Assembly: GCF_010731615.1 (NCBI RefSeq) | Contig: NZ_AP022618.1 | Location: forward strand, 4,030,001 to 4,094,000 | From: Mycolicibacterium insubricum | GTDB taxonomy: Bacteria; Actinomycetota; Actinomycetes; Mycobacteriales; Mycobacteriaceae | Direction of reading: 5' to 3' | Length of the DNA: 64,000 bases | The notes under the pieces: model-generated | Databases searched by the model: none | What the model saw: the letters and a program-made list of their open reading frames with translations, nothing else | What the model was told of the DNA's origin: nothing | Made by a program: the position numbers and the translations under genes | In this document: one piece after another, positions 47,066 to 56,587 of the stretch | Layout: every line of letters starts with the position of its first letter | How positions within the stretch are numbered: position 1 is the stretch's first letter

Positions 47066-47118
47066 TGGGCGTGCCGGTCCCCTGTCCAGCTGCCGATTTC
47101 CACCCGCAGGCCGCGTGA

Positions 47119-47276
47119 GCGACCAGTTTCTGCGCGCAGACCTCCGGCGAGGGGCCAATTTCTGCGCGCAGGCCTCCCGCGAGGGGCCAATTTCTGCACG
47201 CAGGCCTCCCGCGAGGGGCCAATTTCTGCGCGTAGGCCTCCGGCGAGGGGCCAATTTCTGCGCGAGCGCTCCTACA
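47119..47276. repeat. 32-bp tandem repeat array, five units
   Basis: Unit GGGGCCAATTTCTGCGCGCA plus GGCCTCCCGCGA repeats with exact 32-bp period (unit starts near 47119, 47151, 47183, 47215, 47247), with a few substitutions. Each carries the palindrome TGCGCGCA. The period is not a multiple of three, so the array is not protein repeats. It fills most of the 47066-47537 gap, in which I see no gene. Confidence 0.85.
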
Positions 47277-47324
47277 GGAACACGAAAGCCCAGGACGGGT
47301 CTGAACGAGGCGTACACCATGGAG

Positions 47325-47383
47325 CTCTCGCGCACTAGGTGGCCGCTCGCGCACTAGGTGGCCGCTCGCCCACCAAGTGGCCC
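47325..47383. repeat. 19-bp tandem repeat array
   Basis: CTCGCGCACTAGGTGGCCG recurs at 47327, 47346 and, degenerate, 47365 (19-bp period); a further diverged copy follows to about 47430. Confidence 0.7.
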
Positions 47384-47537
47384 CTCGCGCAGCACTCGTG
47401 CACGAAGTGGCCGCTCTTGCAGTACAAGGGCGGGCCCCCGACCGTCGCCGCACGGGCCTGTGTATGACCGATCCGACCCGAAGCCGACGCCGCGTTACCG
47501 TCACGACTGACAGGTCAGCGTCTCCCAGGGGCAAGCG

Positions 47538-48698
47538 ATGGGCGTTCTCGACGAGTTCGACCGGGTGTGGTGCTCGGCGCGCGCGCTGCTCGGCGACCCG
47601 GCCCCCGTCGGCGCCACTCTGAGTCATCCGCTGCCGGCCGTCCCGCCCGCCGGTGCGGCACGCGGCTGGCACGGTGACGGCGCGGACCGCTATCGCGTCG
47701 AAGCCGGGGTGCACCGCAGGGTCCTGGTCTCTGTCGGCGCGTTGGACAGCGCCGCAGACCGCGGTGTGCACCAGGCCATGACGACGGCCGAACACGCTCG
47801 GCGGGAACTGGATTCGGTGCGTGCGCGGGTGCACCGGGCCGCCGCGGCGATCCCTCGCGGCAACCAGCGCATGCTGGCCTCAATCGCCGGGCTCGGTTGT
47901 CGCGACGTCGCCATCACCGTCGACCGGGCCCGGAGCGAGCTCAGCGGCATCAGCGGCAACCTGGCGGGTACCGGCGCCGACTACCGGAGCGTGACCGGCC
48001 GCACCCTCCGAGAAGCCGGACCCGGCCCTACGCCCGGCCCCGCACCAGATCCCGAGCGGGCCCCGGATCCGGTCACCGATCCCTCAGCCCAGGACAACAC
48101 AGTTGCCGGCACCCCGGGCCGTCCGCTGGGCAACGAGTTGACCGCGGCTGAATGGCGCATCGCCCGACTGTCCCCGCTGCTGCTCGACGAGTGGGAACAG
48201 GCCGAGGGCCAGGGCTGGCGGATCACCGCGGAGGCCGGTATCGGAACCTTCACGCGGCACGGCGACAAGGTGATCAACATCGATCCGGGGTTGGCCGCCG
48301 AGGGACCGACCCACCGGGTGAACGCGCTGGCCCACGAACTGGGTCACGCGCTGTATCAGCCCGAGGTCGACCGGCGGACCCGGGACGGCTACGTGACGTC
48401 CTACCTGGACGGCGAGGGGGCCGCGGTATGGAACGGCATCCGGATCGAGCGGGAGATCCTGGCCGGCGGCGGCGCCGATATCATCCCGCCGAATCACAAC
48501 GACGACTATTTCGAGCGCATCTACGACGCGGCCGGCGACGACCCGCAGTCCTATCGCGACGCCATCCACCAGATCGGCCAGGTGTACGCCGATCTGACGC
48601 CGTCCAACGATGTCACCAAAAATTACCGCGACTACTATTCCGGGGAATACCGTTGCTCATTCCTGCGCGGGCTGATCGGAAAGTGCGAACGTCCCTGA
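47538..48698 (+). CDS. ESX-like N-terminus with HExxH metallopeptidase domain
   Basis: 386 residues. Residues 1-155 are helical with W44-x-G46 (RGWHGDGADRY) and a second long helix pair (HQAMTTAEHARRELDSVRARV), resembling type VII secretion substrates of the DUF4226/EspC kind. A Pro/Asp linker (160-195) leads to a domain with HELGH (266-270), a zinc site, and Glu293 (DGEGAA) as possible third ligand. Cys373 and Cys383 could form a disulfide. AGGGG precedes ATG 47538. It looks like a secreted peptidase effector. No immunity gene is adjacent. Confidence 0.7.
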   Translation: MGVLDEFDRVWCSARALLGDPAPVGATLSHPLPAVPPAGAARGWHGDGADRYRVEAGVHRRVLVSVGALDSAADRGVHQAMTTAEHARRELDSVRARVHRAAAAIPRGNQRMLASIAGLGCRDVAITVDRARSELSGISGNLAGTGADYRSVTGRTLREAGPGPTPGPAPDPERAPDPVTDPSAQDNTVAGTPGRPLGNELTAAEWRIARLSPLLLDEWEQAEGQGWRITAEAGIGTFTRHGDKVINIDPGLAAEGPTHRVNALAHELGHALYQPEVDRRTRDGYVTSYLDGEGAAVWNGIRIEREILAGGGADIIPPNHNDDYFERIYDAAGDDPQSYRDAIHQIGQVYADLTPSNDVTKNYRDYYSGEYRCSFLRGLIGKCERP

Positions 48699-48713
48699 CG
48701 TCCAATCCGCTTG

Positions 48714-49604
48714 CTATGCCCCGTTGTTGGGGCCGCCGGAGTTGGCTCCCGGAATGTCGGTGATCGGGAAATTCGGCATCGGCGGCGGCGATGGGGTGGC
48801 CGGCAACGACGGGATGTCCTCCGGTGGAATGTCTTTCAGCTCGTTGACCGGGGGTCCGTTTTCCCGGCTGCCGTAGCTGGTGCCCGGTTCCCGCTCGCCG
48901 AGCATGTGCGACACCGTCACCAGGTGATAGCCGTTGGCCTTGAGCACGGGGATGAACTGGTACACCAGATCCACGGTCGAGGAATACACGTCGTGAAACA
49001 GCACCACCGAATTCGGTTTGATCTGGGTCATCAGCATGTAGCGGGTGGCCGCGGTGTTGGCGTCGTTGGCCCAGTCGAACGGGATGACGTCCCAGTTGAT
49101 ATCGGCCAGGCCCTGCTTGCGCGCCTCGGCGAGCACGTTGTCGTCGACCAGACCGCCGGCGGTGCGTACCAGTTTCGGTCGGGTCCCGGTGGCCTGTTCG
49201 ATCGCGTCACTGGCCCTGCTGAACTGCGCCGGGATGTCGTCGACCGGGATGGTGGTCATGTTGGGGTGTTCCCAGGTGTGGCTGCCGATCTCCATGCCGG
49301 CCTCGGCGATGCGCTTGGCCCCGTCTGGATTGGCCGCCACCTTGTTGCCGATCAGGAAGAACGTGGCCTTGGCGTCGTTGTCGGCCAGGATCTTCAGCAG
49401 CCGGTCGGTGTAGGGGCCGGGGCCGTCGTCGAAGGTCAGGGCGATGCATTTGACCACCGCGCAGTCGACGTCGGTGGCCGCCTCCGAGCGGGAGTCCAGC
49501 TTGACCTTTCCGGCCAGCGCCCCGATCACCAGGACCAGCGCGGCGGCGACGGCACCGATCACCGTCCGCCAGTACGGCCAGGTCGGGGTATCGCGTGCAG
49601 ACAC
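48714..49604 (-). CDS. Polysaccharide deacetylase, NodB domain (Rv1096-like)
   Basis: 296 residues: an N-terminal membrane anchor (about 12-33), a NodB domain (about 50-240) and a Pro-rich tail. Motif 1 is ALTFDDGPGPYT (catalytic Asp and metal Asp); motif 2 is SHTWEH (two metal His); VVLFHDVY and the terminal His in GYHLVTVSHML follow. The motif-3 Arg appears as RTAGG rather than RPPYG. It deacetylates N-acetylglucosamine or MurNAc in the cell wall, giving lysozyme resistance. GTG 49604 has TAAACT 6 nt upstream. Confidence 0.9.
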   Translation of the reverse strand: MSARDTPTWPYWRTVIGAVAAALVLVIGALAGKVKLDSRSEAATDVDCAVVKCIALTFDDGPGPYTDRLLKILADNDAKATFFLIGNKVAANPDGAKRIAEAGMEIGSHTWEHPNMTTIPVDDIPAQFSRASDAIEQATGTRPKLVRTAGGLVDDNVLAEARKQGLADINWDVIPFDWANDANTAATRYMLMTQIKPNSVVLFHDVYSSTVDLVYQFIPVLKANGYHLVTVSHMLGEREPGTSYGSRENGPPVNELKDIPPEDIPSLPATPSPPPMPNFPITDIPGANSGGPNNGA

Positions 49605-49610
49605 CCGGCC

Positions 49611-49616
49611 AGTTTA
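49611..49616 (-). promoter_or_regulatory. -10 box, leaderless deacetylase gene
   Basis: TAAACT (minus strand) ends 6 nt before GTG 49604. Confidence 0.6.
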
Positions 49617-49657
49617 CCGGCCCGGGGCCGGTGGGCCGCCTACGCGACCACTCAGGC

Positions 49658-49727
49658 GGTTCGGCGAGGGTAGGCGGAGTTGGTGGGAGCGCAGCGAGCG
49701 CCGGCGGAGCCGGACCGAAGGCGGGAC
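49658..49727. repeat. Dispersed intergenic element family 2, copy B
   Basis: It shares GGTTCGGCGAGG, GGGAGCGCAGCGAG and GGCGGAGCCG with 17664-17731 in the same order. It lies between the phoH2 stop and the deacetylase start. Confidence 0.6.
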
Positions 49728-49766
49728 CGCCTGCGACTGAACCCGGTCTCACCGGCACCAGGCGGG

Positions 49767-51098
49767 CTACGGCAGTGCGTTCGGGCTGATCTCTTCGAGC
49801 ATCTCGGTGACCAGCGCGGCGATGGGCGACCGTTCGCTGCGCATCAGGGTGATGTGGGCGAACAGCGGGTGGCCCTTGAGTTTCTCGATCACCGCGGCCA
49901 CACCGTCGTGCCGGCCGACCCGCAGGTTGTCGCGCTGGGCGACGTCGTGGGTGAGCACCACCCGCGAACCCGAGCCGAGCCGCGACAGCACGGTCAGCAG
50001 CACGTTGCGTTCCAGCGACTGCGCCTCGTCGACGATGACGAACGAATCGTGCAGCGACCGGCCGCGAATGTGGGTCAGCGGCAGCACTTCCAGCATGCCG
50101 CGGGAGGCGACCTCGTCGAGCACGGCCGGGCTGGCCAGGCCCTCCAGGGTGTCGAAAACGGCCTGGGCCCACGGGCCCATCTTGTCGCTCTCGCTGCCCG
50201 GCAGGTAGCCGAGTTCCTGCCCGCCGACGGCGTACAGCGGCCGGAATACCACGACCTTGCGCTGCGTGCGCCGCTCCAGCACCGCTTCCAGTCCCGCGCA
50301 CAGTGCGAGCGCGGATTTGCCGGTACCGGCCTTGCCGCCGAGTGAGACGATCCCGACCGACTCGTCCTGCAGCAGATCCAGGGCGATGCGCTGTTCGGCC
50401 GAGCGGCCGCGCAGGCCGAAGACCTCCCGGTCACCGCGGACCAGCTGTACCCGCTTGTCCGCGTTGACCCGACCGAGGGCGTGCGAGCTGCCGCCGAGCA
50501 GCCGAACTCCGGTGTGGCACGGCAGGTCCCGCGCCTGCGCCAGGTCCAGGTCCCCGTCGGCGAACAGCGTGTCGATGTCTTCGCCGGACACGTCGATCTC
50601 GGTCATTCCGGTCCAGCCCGACGGGACGACGTCCTGCGCGCGGTACTCGTCGGCGGCCAGGCCGACCGCACCGGCCTTGACCCGCAGCGGAATGTCCTTG
50701 CTGACCAAGGTGACTCGCTTGCCCTCGGCAGCCAGGTTCGCCGCGCAGGTCAGGATGCGCGAGTCGTTGCTGTCGTTGCGGAACCCGGCCGGCAGCACCG
50801 CGGGGTCCTGATGGTTGAGTTCGACGTGCAGCGTCCCGCCTTCTGTCCCAACGGGAATCGGGCGATCCAGCCGACCGTGCTGCAGGCGCAGGTCGTCGAA
50901 CAGTCGCAGTGCCTGGCGGGCGAACCAGCCCAGCTCGTGGTGATGGCGTTTGGCTTCCAGTTCGGTGATGACGACGAGAGGAACGACGACTTCGTGTTCG
51001 GCGAACCGAGTACAGGCCCACGGATCGGACAACAGGACCGACGTGTCGAGCACGTAGGTTGCGATGTTGTCCCGGGAAACCGACGGTGAATCACTCAC
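49767..51098 (-). CDS. phoH2: PhoH2, PIN-PhoH fusion ribonuclease/helicase
   Basis: 443 residues. The N-terminal PIN domain (about 10-140) has [21 protein letters not shown] and NDSRILTCA acidic sites. The C-terminal PhoH ATPase (about 225-443) has Walker [15 protein letters not shown] and Walker [15 protein letters not shown]. The fusion unwinds and cuts RNA in an ATP-dependent way and behaves like the toxin of a toxin-antitoxin pair. GTG 51098 follows GAGGAG and overlaps the stop of a short upstream frame. The open frame to 51209 lacks a better start. Confidence 0.93.
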   Translation of the reverse strand: MSDSPSVSRDNIATYVLDTSVLLSDPWACTRFAEHEVVVPLVVITELEAKRHHHELGWFARQALRLFDDLRLQHGRLDRPIPVGTEGGTLHVELNHQDPAVLPAGFRNDSNDSRILTCAANLAAEGKRVTLVSKDIPLRVKAGAVGLAADEYRAQDVVPSGWTGMTEIDVSGEDIDTLFADGDLDLAQARDLPCHTGVRLLGGSSHALGRVNADKRVQLVRGDREVFGLRGRSAEQRIALDLLQDESVGIVSLGGKAGTGKSALALCAGLEAVLERRTQRKVVVFRPLYAVGGQELGYLPGSESDKMGPWAQAVFDTLEGLASPAVLDEVASRGMLEVLPLTHIRGRSLHDSFVIVDEAQSLERNVLLTVLSRLGSGSRVVLTHDVAQRDNLRVGRHDGVAAVIEKLKGHPLFAHITLMRSERSPIAALVTEMLEEISPNALP

Positions 51099-51226
51099 GT
51101 GGCGCTCCTCGATCCCGCGCGGCCCCGCGCGGACGGTTCGGCGGGCGCAGCGGCACTCGGACCGGGGCCGGTCCTTCCGTCGCAACGAGAGGTACCGCCC
51201 GGACAGCAAAGCGGGATGCTAGCCAT
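51095..51226 (-). CDS. PhoAT-like leader peptide upstream of phoH2
   Basis: 43 residues beginning [20 protein letters not shown], with the rest Ala/Pro/Arg/Ser-rich. Its TGA overlaps the phoH2 GTG (GTGA). The phoAT antitoxin-like gene described upstream of mycobacterial phoH2 has this arrangement. Start ATG 51226, or in-frame GTG 51229, is supported by TAGCGT 5-8 nt upstream. The sequence is too short and biased to prove coding on its own. Confidence 0.5.
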   Translation of the reverse strand: MASIPLCCPGGTSRCDGRTGPGPSAAAPAEPSARGRAGSRSAT

Positions 51227-51300
51227 CACCGGCGACGCTACTCCCGCAACGCGCACCGCGCTCTGCAGGCGCGCCGGGCCGAATCAAACGCCGTGAAACG

Positions 51301-51338
51301 ACGACGGTGCCGCCGAGAATCCTCGGCGGCATCGTCGT
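51301..51338 (-). terminator. Hairpin terminator after desA2
   Basis: A 17-bp stem with one G-T pair (core TGCCGCCGAG / CTCGGCGGCA, loop AATC) lies 54 nt after the desA2 stop. The T-tract is weak (GTTTC). Confidence 0.65.
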
Positions 51339-51391
51339 TAACGGGTGGTTACGCGAGGGGAAGCGGGGACCACCCGCATCTGCCCAGGTAA

Positions 51392-52222
51392 TTACGCGGT
51401 GACGAATTCCTTCAGCTCGGGCTCTTCGGCTAGGCCCCAGGCACCGATCCGCTCGGAGATGACGTCGGCCAGGATGTCGGCGTTGAAGATGCCGGCGGCG
51501 GCGACGCTGGCGCGCTTGTCGCCGTAGGCCTTGATGTCGGCGCCGACCACGTCGAGTTCGCGGGCGCGGGCCGCGATCGCCGCGATCATCTCATCGCGAT
51601 GCGTGGCCAGAAGGTGGATGACCAGGTTGGCGAAGAACAGCTCGTGGCGTTCCTCGTCTCCGGCGATCCGCTCCAGCAGCGACTTCAGCGTCGGGTCGTC
51701 GACCTGAGCGGCCAGGTTGCGGCAGAACTTGGCCCGCGAGGCCTCGAAGAACGCCATGTAGGCCAGGGTCTCGCACTGGCTGTACTGGTCGGCCCGGTAG
51801 CCGGTGTTCATCACGTGGTCGATGCGGACGTCTTCGTTGGCATTGGCGTCGCAGTTGCGGGTGACCATCAGGTAGTTGCGCAGCACGATGGCGTGCAGGT
51901 GCTCCTCGGCGGTCCAGCGACCGATGAAGCGGCCCCACTGTTCCTGCAGGATGAAGTGCTCGACCAGCTCGCGGTGCACCCCGGACAGGTTGTCCTTGTC
52001 GATCAGCAGGATCTCCAGCGCATCGACGACGGGCTGCGGCAGGGTCTGCTGGGACGGATCCCAGTCCACACCGTCGAGCATCGCGAAGTTGCGGCCCTCA
52101 TCGAAGGGCACGTAGTCGTGCGCGAACCAGATGTCTTCGGTTCCGAGGTGGCGCACCATGTTCTCTGCGACCACGGGTTCGAGTTCCAGCGTCAGCGCAT
52201 TGGGTTCGGGAAAGACAGCCAT
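51392..52222 (-). CDS. desA2: Acyl-ACP desaturase DesA2
   Basis: 276 residues, ferritin-like four-helix di-iron fold. The metal ligands are in ALTLELEPVVAENM, WTAEEHLHAIVLRNY (ExxH) and GDEERHELFF (ExxH). DesA2 introduces double bonds into acyl-ACP for mycolic or other fatty acids and is essential in M. tuberculosis. ATG 52222 has TACAGT 7 nt upstream. GC-rich conserved context: phoH2-desA2-glyA as in Rv1095-Rv1093. Confidence 0.93.
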   Translation of the reverse strand: MAVFPEPNALTLELEPVVAENMVRHLGTEDIWFAHDYVPFDEGRNFAMLDGVDWDPSQQTLPQPVVDALEILLIDKDNLSGVHRELVEHFILQEQWGRFIGRWTAEEHLHAIVLRNYLMVTRNCDANANEDVRIDHVMNTGYRADQYSQCETLAYMAFFEASRAKFCRNLAAQVDDPTLKSLLERIAGDEERHELFFANLVIHLLATHRDEMIAAIAARARELDVVGADIKAYGDKRASVAAAGIFNADILADVISERIGAWGLAEEPELKEFVTA

Positions 52223-52229
52223 GGAAGTA

Positions 52230-52235
52230 ACTGTA
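52230..52235 (-). promoter_or_regulatory. -10 box, leaderless desA2
   Basis: TACAGT (minus strand) ends 7 nt before ATG 52222. Confidence 0.6.
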
Positions 52236-52354
52236 ACCCGAGTTCACATGTTTCCCGAAATCTATCCGGGCACGTTGCGCCGAATTGTGACTTTCGTCCC
52301 TAAACGACGAGGTGAAGCGCCACCGCCGACGCGCTGATCAGCGACGATACTGCG

Positions 52355-53806
52355 TCAGAGGGTGAGCCCGGGGTACAGCGGATTGGCGGCCAACAGCTCC
52401 GCGGACGCGCCGCGGACCCGGTCGGCGACTCCGTCGGCGAGGGTGTACTTGGCCTTCGACGACCCGTCGGCGGTGGTGTTGGTCAGTACGTCGATCACGA
52501 GTTCGGCGACCCGGTCGAAGTCGTCGGCGCCGAAGCCGCGGGTGGTCAGCGCCGGGGTGCCGAACCGGATGCCGGAGGTGTACCAGGCGCCGTTGGGGTC
52601 GGCCGGGACGGCGTTGCGGTTGGTGACGATGCCGGCGTCGAGCAGTGCCGACTCGGCCTGGCGGCCGGTCAGCCCGAACGAGGTGACGTCCAGCAGCACC
52701 AGGTGGTTGTCGGTGCCGCCGGTGACCAGGTTGGCGCCGCGCTTGAGGAACCCGTCGGCCAGCGCGTGCGCGTTGTCGGCGACGTTCTGGGCGTAGACCC
52801 GGAACTCGGGGCGACGGGCCTCGGCCAGCGCGACGGCCTTGGCGGCCATCACGTGCGACAGCGGGCCGCCGAGGACCATCGGGCAGCCCTTGTCGACGGC
52901 CGGGGCGAACTCCTCGGTGGCCAGTACCAGGCCACCGCGCGGGCCGCGCAGCGACTTGTGCGTGGTGGTCGTGGTGACGTGGGCGTGCGGCACCGGGTCC
53001 TCGTCGCCGGTGAACACCTTGCCGGCCACCAGGCCGGCGAAGTGCGCCATGTCGACCATCAGGGTGGCGCCCACCTCGTCGGCGATCTCGCGCATCTTGG
53101 CGAAGTTGACTCGCCGCGGGTAGGCGGAATACCCGGCGACCAGCACCAGGGGCTTGAACTCCCGGGCGGCGGCGGCGACGGCGTCGTAGTCGATCAGGCC
53201 GGTGCCCGGATCGGTGCCGTAGCTGCGCTGGTGGAACATCTTGCCGGAGATGTTGGGCCGGAAGCCGTGGGTGAGGTGGCCGCCGGTGTCCAGCGACATG
53301 CCCATCAGCCGCTGGCTGCCGAGGCGGGCGCGCAGGGTCTCCCAGTCCGCCTCGGACAGGTCGTTGACGTGCTTGGCGCCGAAATCGGCCAGTCCGGGGG
53401 TCTCGACGCGGGTCGCCAGGATCGCCCAGTAGGCGACCAGGTTGGCGTCGATGCCCGAGTGCGGCTGGGCGTAGGCGTAGGGCGCGCCGAACAGTTCGCG
53501 GGCGTGCTCGGCGGCCAGCGCCTCGACGGTGTCGACGTTCTGGCAGGCGGCGTAGAACCGGTGCCCGACGGTGCCCTCGGCGTACTTGTCGGAGAACCAG
53601 GTGCCCATGGTGAGCAGCACGGCCGGCGACGCGTAGTTCTCGCTGGCGATCAGTTTCAGCGAGTCGCGCTGGTCGGTGAGCTCCTGCCGGGTGGCCGCGG
53701 CGATCCGCGGTTCGACCGACTCGATGACCGCCAGGATGTCGCGGTAGGCCTCACTTGCGGTTTCGGCGTATTCGGCACCCAAAGCGGCGGTCGAGTCAGC
53801 AGTCAT
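52355..53806 (-). CDS. glyA: Serine hydroxymethyltransferase, long form
   Basis: 483 residues, longer than the roughly 425 of the usual mycobacterial GlyA1. It has an extra N-terminal helix (about 1-35) and an insert near 120-160 ([20 protein letters not shown] and following). The PLP lysine is in [37 protein letters not shown] and [12 protein letters not shown] are typical. It makes glycine and methylene-tetrahydrofolate from serine. It occupies the position of Rv1093. ATG 53806 has TACCCT 7 nt upstream. No glycine riboswitch is present. Confidence 0.92.
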   Translation of the reverse strand: MTADSTAALGAEYAETASEAYRDILAVIESVEPRIAAATRQELTDQRDSLKLIASENYASPAVLLTMGTWFSDKYAEGTVGHRFYAACQNVDTVEALAAEHARELFGAPYAYAQPHSGIDANLVAYWAILATRVETPGLADFGAKHVNDLSEADWETLRARLGSQRLMGMSLDTGGHLTHGFRPNISGKMFHQRSYGTDPGTGLIDYDAVAAAAREFKPLVLVAGYSAYPRRVNFAKMREIADEVGATLMVDMAHFAGLVAGKVFTGDEDPVPHAHVTTTTTHKSLRGPRGGLVLATEEFAPAVDKGCPMVLGGPLSHVMAAKAVALAEARRPEFRVYAQNVADNAHALADGFLKRGANLVTGGTDNHLVLLDVTSFGLTGRQAESALLDAGIVTNRNAVPADPNGAWYTSGIRFGTPALTTRGFGADDFDRVAELVIDVLTNTTADGSSKAKYTLADGVADRVRGASAELLAANPLYPGLTL

Positions 53807-53811
53807 GGTCC

Positions 53812-55059
53812 CTAGGGTAACGGGGCCTGGTCGGCCGCGGACTCCCCGGGCCGACCGGGAAGAGTGGACGGAATCAGCGGCTCGTCGAGCAGCACACCGA
53901 ACCGCTCGATCATCCCGACGCCCTCGGGTCGGTCGTCGAGCCAGCCGCGCAGCAGCCGGTAGCCCTCGACGTAGGTGGAGGTGTAGGCGCGCCACAGCGG
54001 CGAGGACAGGAACTTCATCATCTGCCGGGCGCGGGCGTCGTCGACGAGCAGCCAGCGCGACAGGTAGGCCACCACGTCGTCGGGGTCGCGGTGCTCGTCG
54101 TGCAGCATCAGCGCGGCGTCCTGGCGCACGTCGGCCAGACCCGCCATCGCCGCCGAGATCGCCTCCGCGCGGGCACCGTCGAACCGCAGGCCCAGATCGG
54201 CGTAGATGTCGGCGGCCCAGGCGCCCCAGGCGGGCCCGACGGCGGCGTGCAGCGCCAGGTCGGCCAGGCCCTCGGCCATCAGGCACTGCGGGGTGTTGAC
54301 CAGGAAGATCGTCTGCTCGGTCTGGCCCAGTCCGTTGACCAGCCGAAGTTCCTTGCGGCAGTGCTCGGTGTGATGGCCGGGATAGGACTCGTGGGCGACC
54401 AGTCGCGGCAGGTTGGCCATCTGTTGTTTGAGGTCGGCGTTGACGGCCACCGTGGAGGCGTAATTGCCGCGGTAGTAGTTGAATCCCGACCACGGTTTGT
54501 CGGTGACGATCTCGTAGTCGATGGTCTCGGTGTCGGGCAGCGGGTAGCTGGCGCGCACCCGGTCGCGCAGCGCGCTGGAGAACGCGTCGATGGCCGCCGC
54601 CAGGCGTTCCGGCGGGATCTCGGTGCTGCGGCGGTAGTCGGCGACCCGCTCGGCCAGCGGTCCGGTGCCGCCCAGGGCGGCCTCCAGGGCGCGGTGGGCG
54701 TCGGCGTAGTGCTGCGGGTCGCCAGGGCCGATCTGGACGTCGAAGTAGGCGCGGACCTCGTCGACGAATCCGACCTGTTCACCGGTGAATTTGCGGGCCG
54801 CGCACTCCAGGGCCACCAGGTGTGCCCGCAGGTATTCCGCGCGCAGCTCGGTGAAGCCGTCCTCCCGAGGCACCGACGGCAACTCGGCAAGCAGGGTCCG
54901 GGCCGTGCGGGCCAGATCCGCGGGATCGGGGGCGGGCTCGTCGGCGACCTGGGCGCGCAGCGCGGGGTCGCCGGTGAAGGAATCGACGTAGCCGTCCTGG
55001 ATGCGGTCGAACCTCAGGCCCAGCAGCAGGAACTCGCGGATCAGCCGTTCTGGAGACAC
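53812..55059 (-). CDS. DUF885 family metal-dependent peptidase-like protein
   Basis: 415 residues, all helical. [19 protein letters not shown] is the DUF885 signature (HExxPGHH), likely a zinc site as in distantly related M32-like peptidases. The C-terminal [16 protein letters not shown] gives the further Glu. The substrate is unknown. GTG 55059 (VSPERL) is chosen because TACGGT lies 7 nt upstream; the longer reading to 55713 overlaps coaA. Its stop lies 5 nt before the glyA start. Confidence 0.82.
   Translation of the reverse strand: MSPERLIREFLLLGLRFDRIQDGYVDSFTGDPALRAQVADEPAPDPADLARTARTLLAELPSVPREDGFTELRAEYLRAHLVALECAARKFTGEQVGFVDEVRAYFDVQIGPGDPQHYADAHRALEAALGGTGPLAERVADYRRSTEIPPERLAAAIDAFSSALRDRVRASYPLPDTETIDYEIVTDKPWSGFNYYRGNYASTVAVNADLKQQMANLPRLVAHESYPGHHTEHCRKELRLVNGLGQTEQTIFLVNTPQCLMAEGLADLALHAAVGPAWGAWAADIYADLGLRFDGARAEAISAAMAGLADVRQDAALMLHDEHRDPDDVVAYLSRWLLVDDARARQMMKFLSSPLWRAYTSTYVEGYRLLRGWLDDRPEGVGMIERFGVLLDEPLIPSTLPGRPGESAADQAPLP
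53814..53819 (-). promoter_or_regulatory. -10 box, leaderless glyA
   Basis: TACCCT (minus strand) ends 7 nt before ATG 53806, inside the last codons of the DUF885 gene. Confidence 0.5.
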
Positions 55060-55066
55060 ATCCGCC

Positions 55067-55072
55067 ACCGTA
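55067..55072 (-). promoter_or_regulatory. -10 box, leaderless DUF885 gene
   Basis: TACGGT (minus strand) ends 7 nt before GTG 55059. Confidence 0.5.
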
Positions 55073-55167
55073 TCCGCCTTTGTGGCCCCACGGCTCAATT
55101 GGCTGCTCCGGCCGCGCGCACGGCCCCACGTGGTCGGCGGCCGATCCTGCCTGCAAGACTTGGGGTC

Positions 55168-56115
55168 ATGGCCCGGCTGAGCGAGCCCAGTCCGTACGTG
55201 GAGTTCGACCGAACTCAGTGGCGTGCACTGCGCAAGTCGACGCCGCTGCCGCTGACCGAGAACGAACTCGTCGGGCTGCGCGGCCTGGGTGAGCAGATCG
55301 ACCTGCGCGAGGTCGAAGAGGTGTACCTGCCGCTGGCCCGGTTGATCCACCTCCAGGTCGCGGCCCGGCAGCGGTTGTTCGCCGCCACCGCGGAATTCCT
55401 CGGTGAGACCACCGATATTCAGCTGAACCCACAGCGCCCGGTTCCGTTCGTGATCGGGGTGGCCGGCAGTGTGGCGGTCGGAAAGTCCACCACGGCCCGC
55501 GTGCTGCAGGCGCTGCTGGCCCGCTGGGAGAACCATCCGCGCGTCGACCTGATCACCACCGACGGTTTCCTCCATCCCAACGCCGAGCTGTCCCGTCGCA
55601 ATCTGATGCACCGCAAGGGCTTCCCGGAGAGCTACGACCGCCGCGCCTTGATGCGGTTCGTGACGGCGGTGAAATCCGGAGCCCCGTCGGCGTCGGCGCC
55701 GGTCTACTCGCATCTGCTCTACGACGTGGTGCCGCGCGAGCGGATCGTCGTGCGCCAGCCCGACATCCTGATCCTGGAGGGCCTCAACGTCTTGCAGACC
55801 GGGACGACGCTGATGGTCAGCGACCTGTTCGACTTCTCGGTGTATGTCGACGCGCGTATCGAGGATATCGAATCCTGGTACGTGTCACGGTTTTTGGCGA
55901 TGCGGGAGGGGGCGTTCTCCAACCCGGCCTCGCACTTCCACCACTATGCGACGCTGACCGACGACCAGGCGCTGTTCGCCGCCCGCGACATCTGGCAGGC
56001 GATCAACCTGCCCAACCTGGTGGAGAACATCCTGCCCACCCGCCCGCGCGCGACCCTGGTGCTGCGCAAGGACGCCAACCACTCGATCAACCGGTTGCGC
56101 CTGCGCAAGCTGTAG
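55168..56115 (+). CDS. coaA: Type I pantothenate kinase
   Basis: 315 residues. The P-loop is [45 protein letters not shown] and ILEGLNVLQ are PanK-I hallmarks, with the pantothenate-lid residues near [10 protein letters not shown]. It phosphorylates pantothenate, the committed step to CoA, and is feedback-inhibited by CoA in the family. Equivalent to Rv1092c. ATG 55168 starts [15 protein letters not shown]. It diverges from the DUF885 gene. Confidence 0.95.
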   Translation: MARLSEPSPYVEFDRTQWRALRKSTPLPLTENELVGLRGLGEQIDLREVEEVYLPLARLIHLQVAARQRLFAATAEFLGETTDIQLNPQRPVPFVIGVAGSVAVGKSTTARVLQALLARWENHPRVDLITTDGFLHPNAELSRRNLMHRKGFPESYDRRALMRFVTAVKSGAPSASAPVYSHLLYDVVPRERIVVRQPDILILEGLNVLQTGTTLMVSDLFDFSVYVDARIEDIESWYVSRFLAMREGAFSNPASHFHHYATLTDDQALFAARDIWQAINLPNLVENILPTRPRATLVLRKDANHSINRLRLRKL

Positions 56116-56118
56116 GTC

Positions 56119-56529
56119 TCACGCCAGGCGGCGCAGGCCGATCCACTGCAGCGCGGCCAGGACGGCGGTGTAGACGCCGCTGCCCAGCACCGCGGCGATG
56201 CCCAGGCCGGTCAACGGCCACACCCCGAGCACGACGACGGCCAGCGCCGCGACCGTGAAGATCTCGTTTGCTGCGATGGTCGCCCACGCGCCGGCGGTGA
56301 CACGATCACGCCCGGCCAGCCAGTACACGTCGACCCCGTACACCAGGAAGAACACGCCCAGGCCCAGAACCCAGCCGGCGGGGATCCCGGTCCACTCCGC
56401 GATCGGCCGGCTCGCCAGCACCACCGGTAGGCCGAGCAGGCCGACCAGGATCGCGTCGACGCGCATGGCCTTGCGCACCAGGGTGTCCTCGCCGGAGCGG
56501 GCGGTGGTGTCGAGAAGTTGAGCAGTCAT
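56119..56529 (-). CDS. Small four-helix membrane protein
   Basis: 136 residues with four hydrophobic segments (about 28-50, 57-75, 83-103, 110-130). AGWVLGLGVFFLVYGVDVYWLAGR and WATIAANEIFTVAALAVVVLG are the most distinctive parts. ATG 56529 has GAAAGGACC upstream. ATG 56544 in the same frame lies inside that ribosome site. I do not know its function. It is convergent with coaA, 3 nt apart. Confidence 0.72.
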   Translation of the reverse strand: MTAQLLDTTARSGEDTLVRKAMRVDAILVGLLGLPVVLASRPIAEWTGIPAGWVLGLGVFFLVYGVDVYWLAGRDRVTAGAWATIAANEIFTVAALAVVVLGVWPLTGLGIAAVLGSGVYTAVLAALQWIGLRRLA

Positions 56530-56587
56530 CGGTGGTCCTTTCATCGATTCCGTACCCGCGGAGCTCGCGGGTCACCATCGATGCTGG

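Noticed and set aside
47119..47276. Regular 32-bp repeats as a CRISPR array
   Set aside because: Units are directly adjacent with no variable spacers, and no cas gene is present.
51099..51209. N-terminal extension of PhoH2
   Set aside because: Arg-rich residues with no ribosome site. It overlaps the PhoAT-like frame, and GTG 51098 has GAGGAG upstream.
52300..53830. Glycine riboswitch at glyA
   Set aside because: The predicted -10 box is 7 nt from the start codon, leaving no 5' leader.
53807..54493. N-terminal extension of GlyA
   Set aside because: It overlaps the DUF885 gene in another frame and is Arg-rich shadow sequence.
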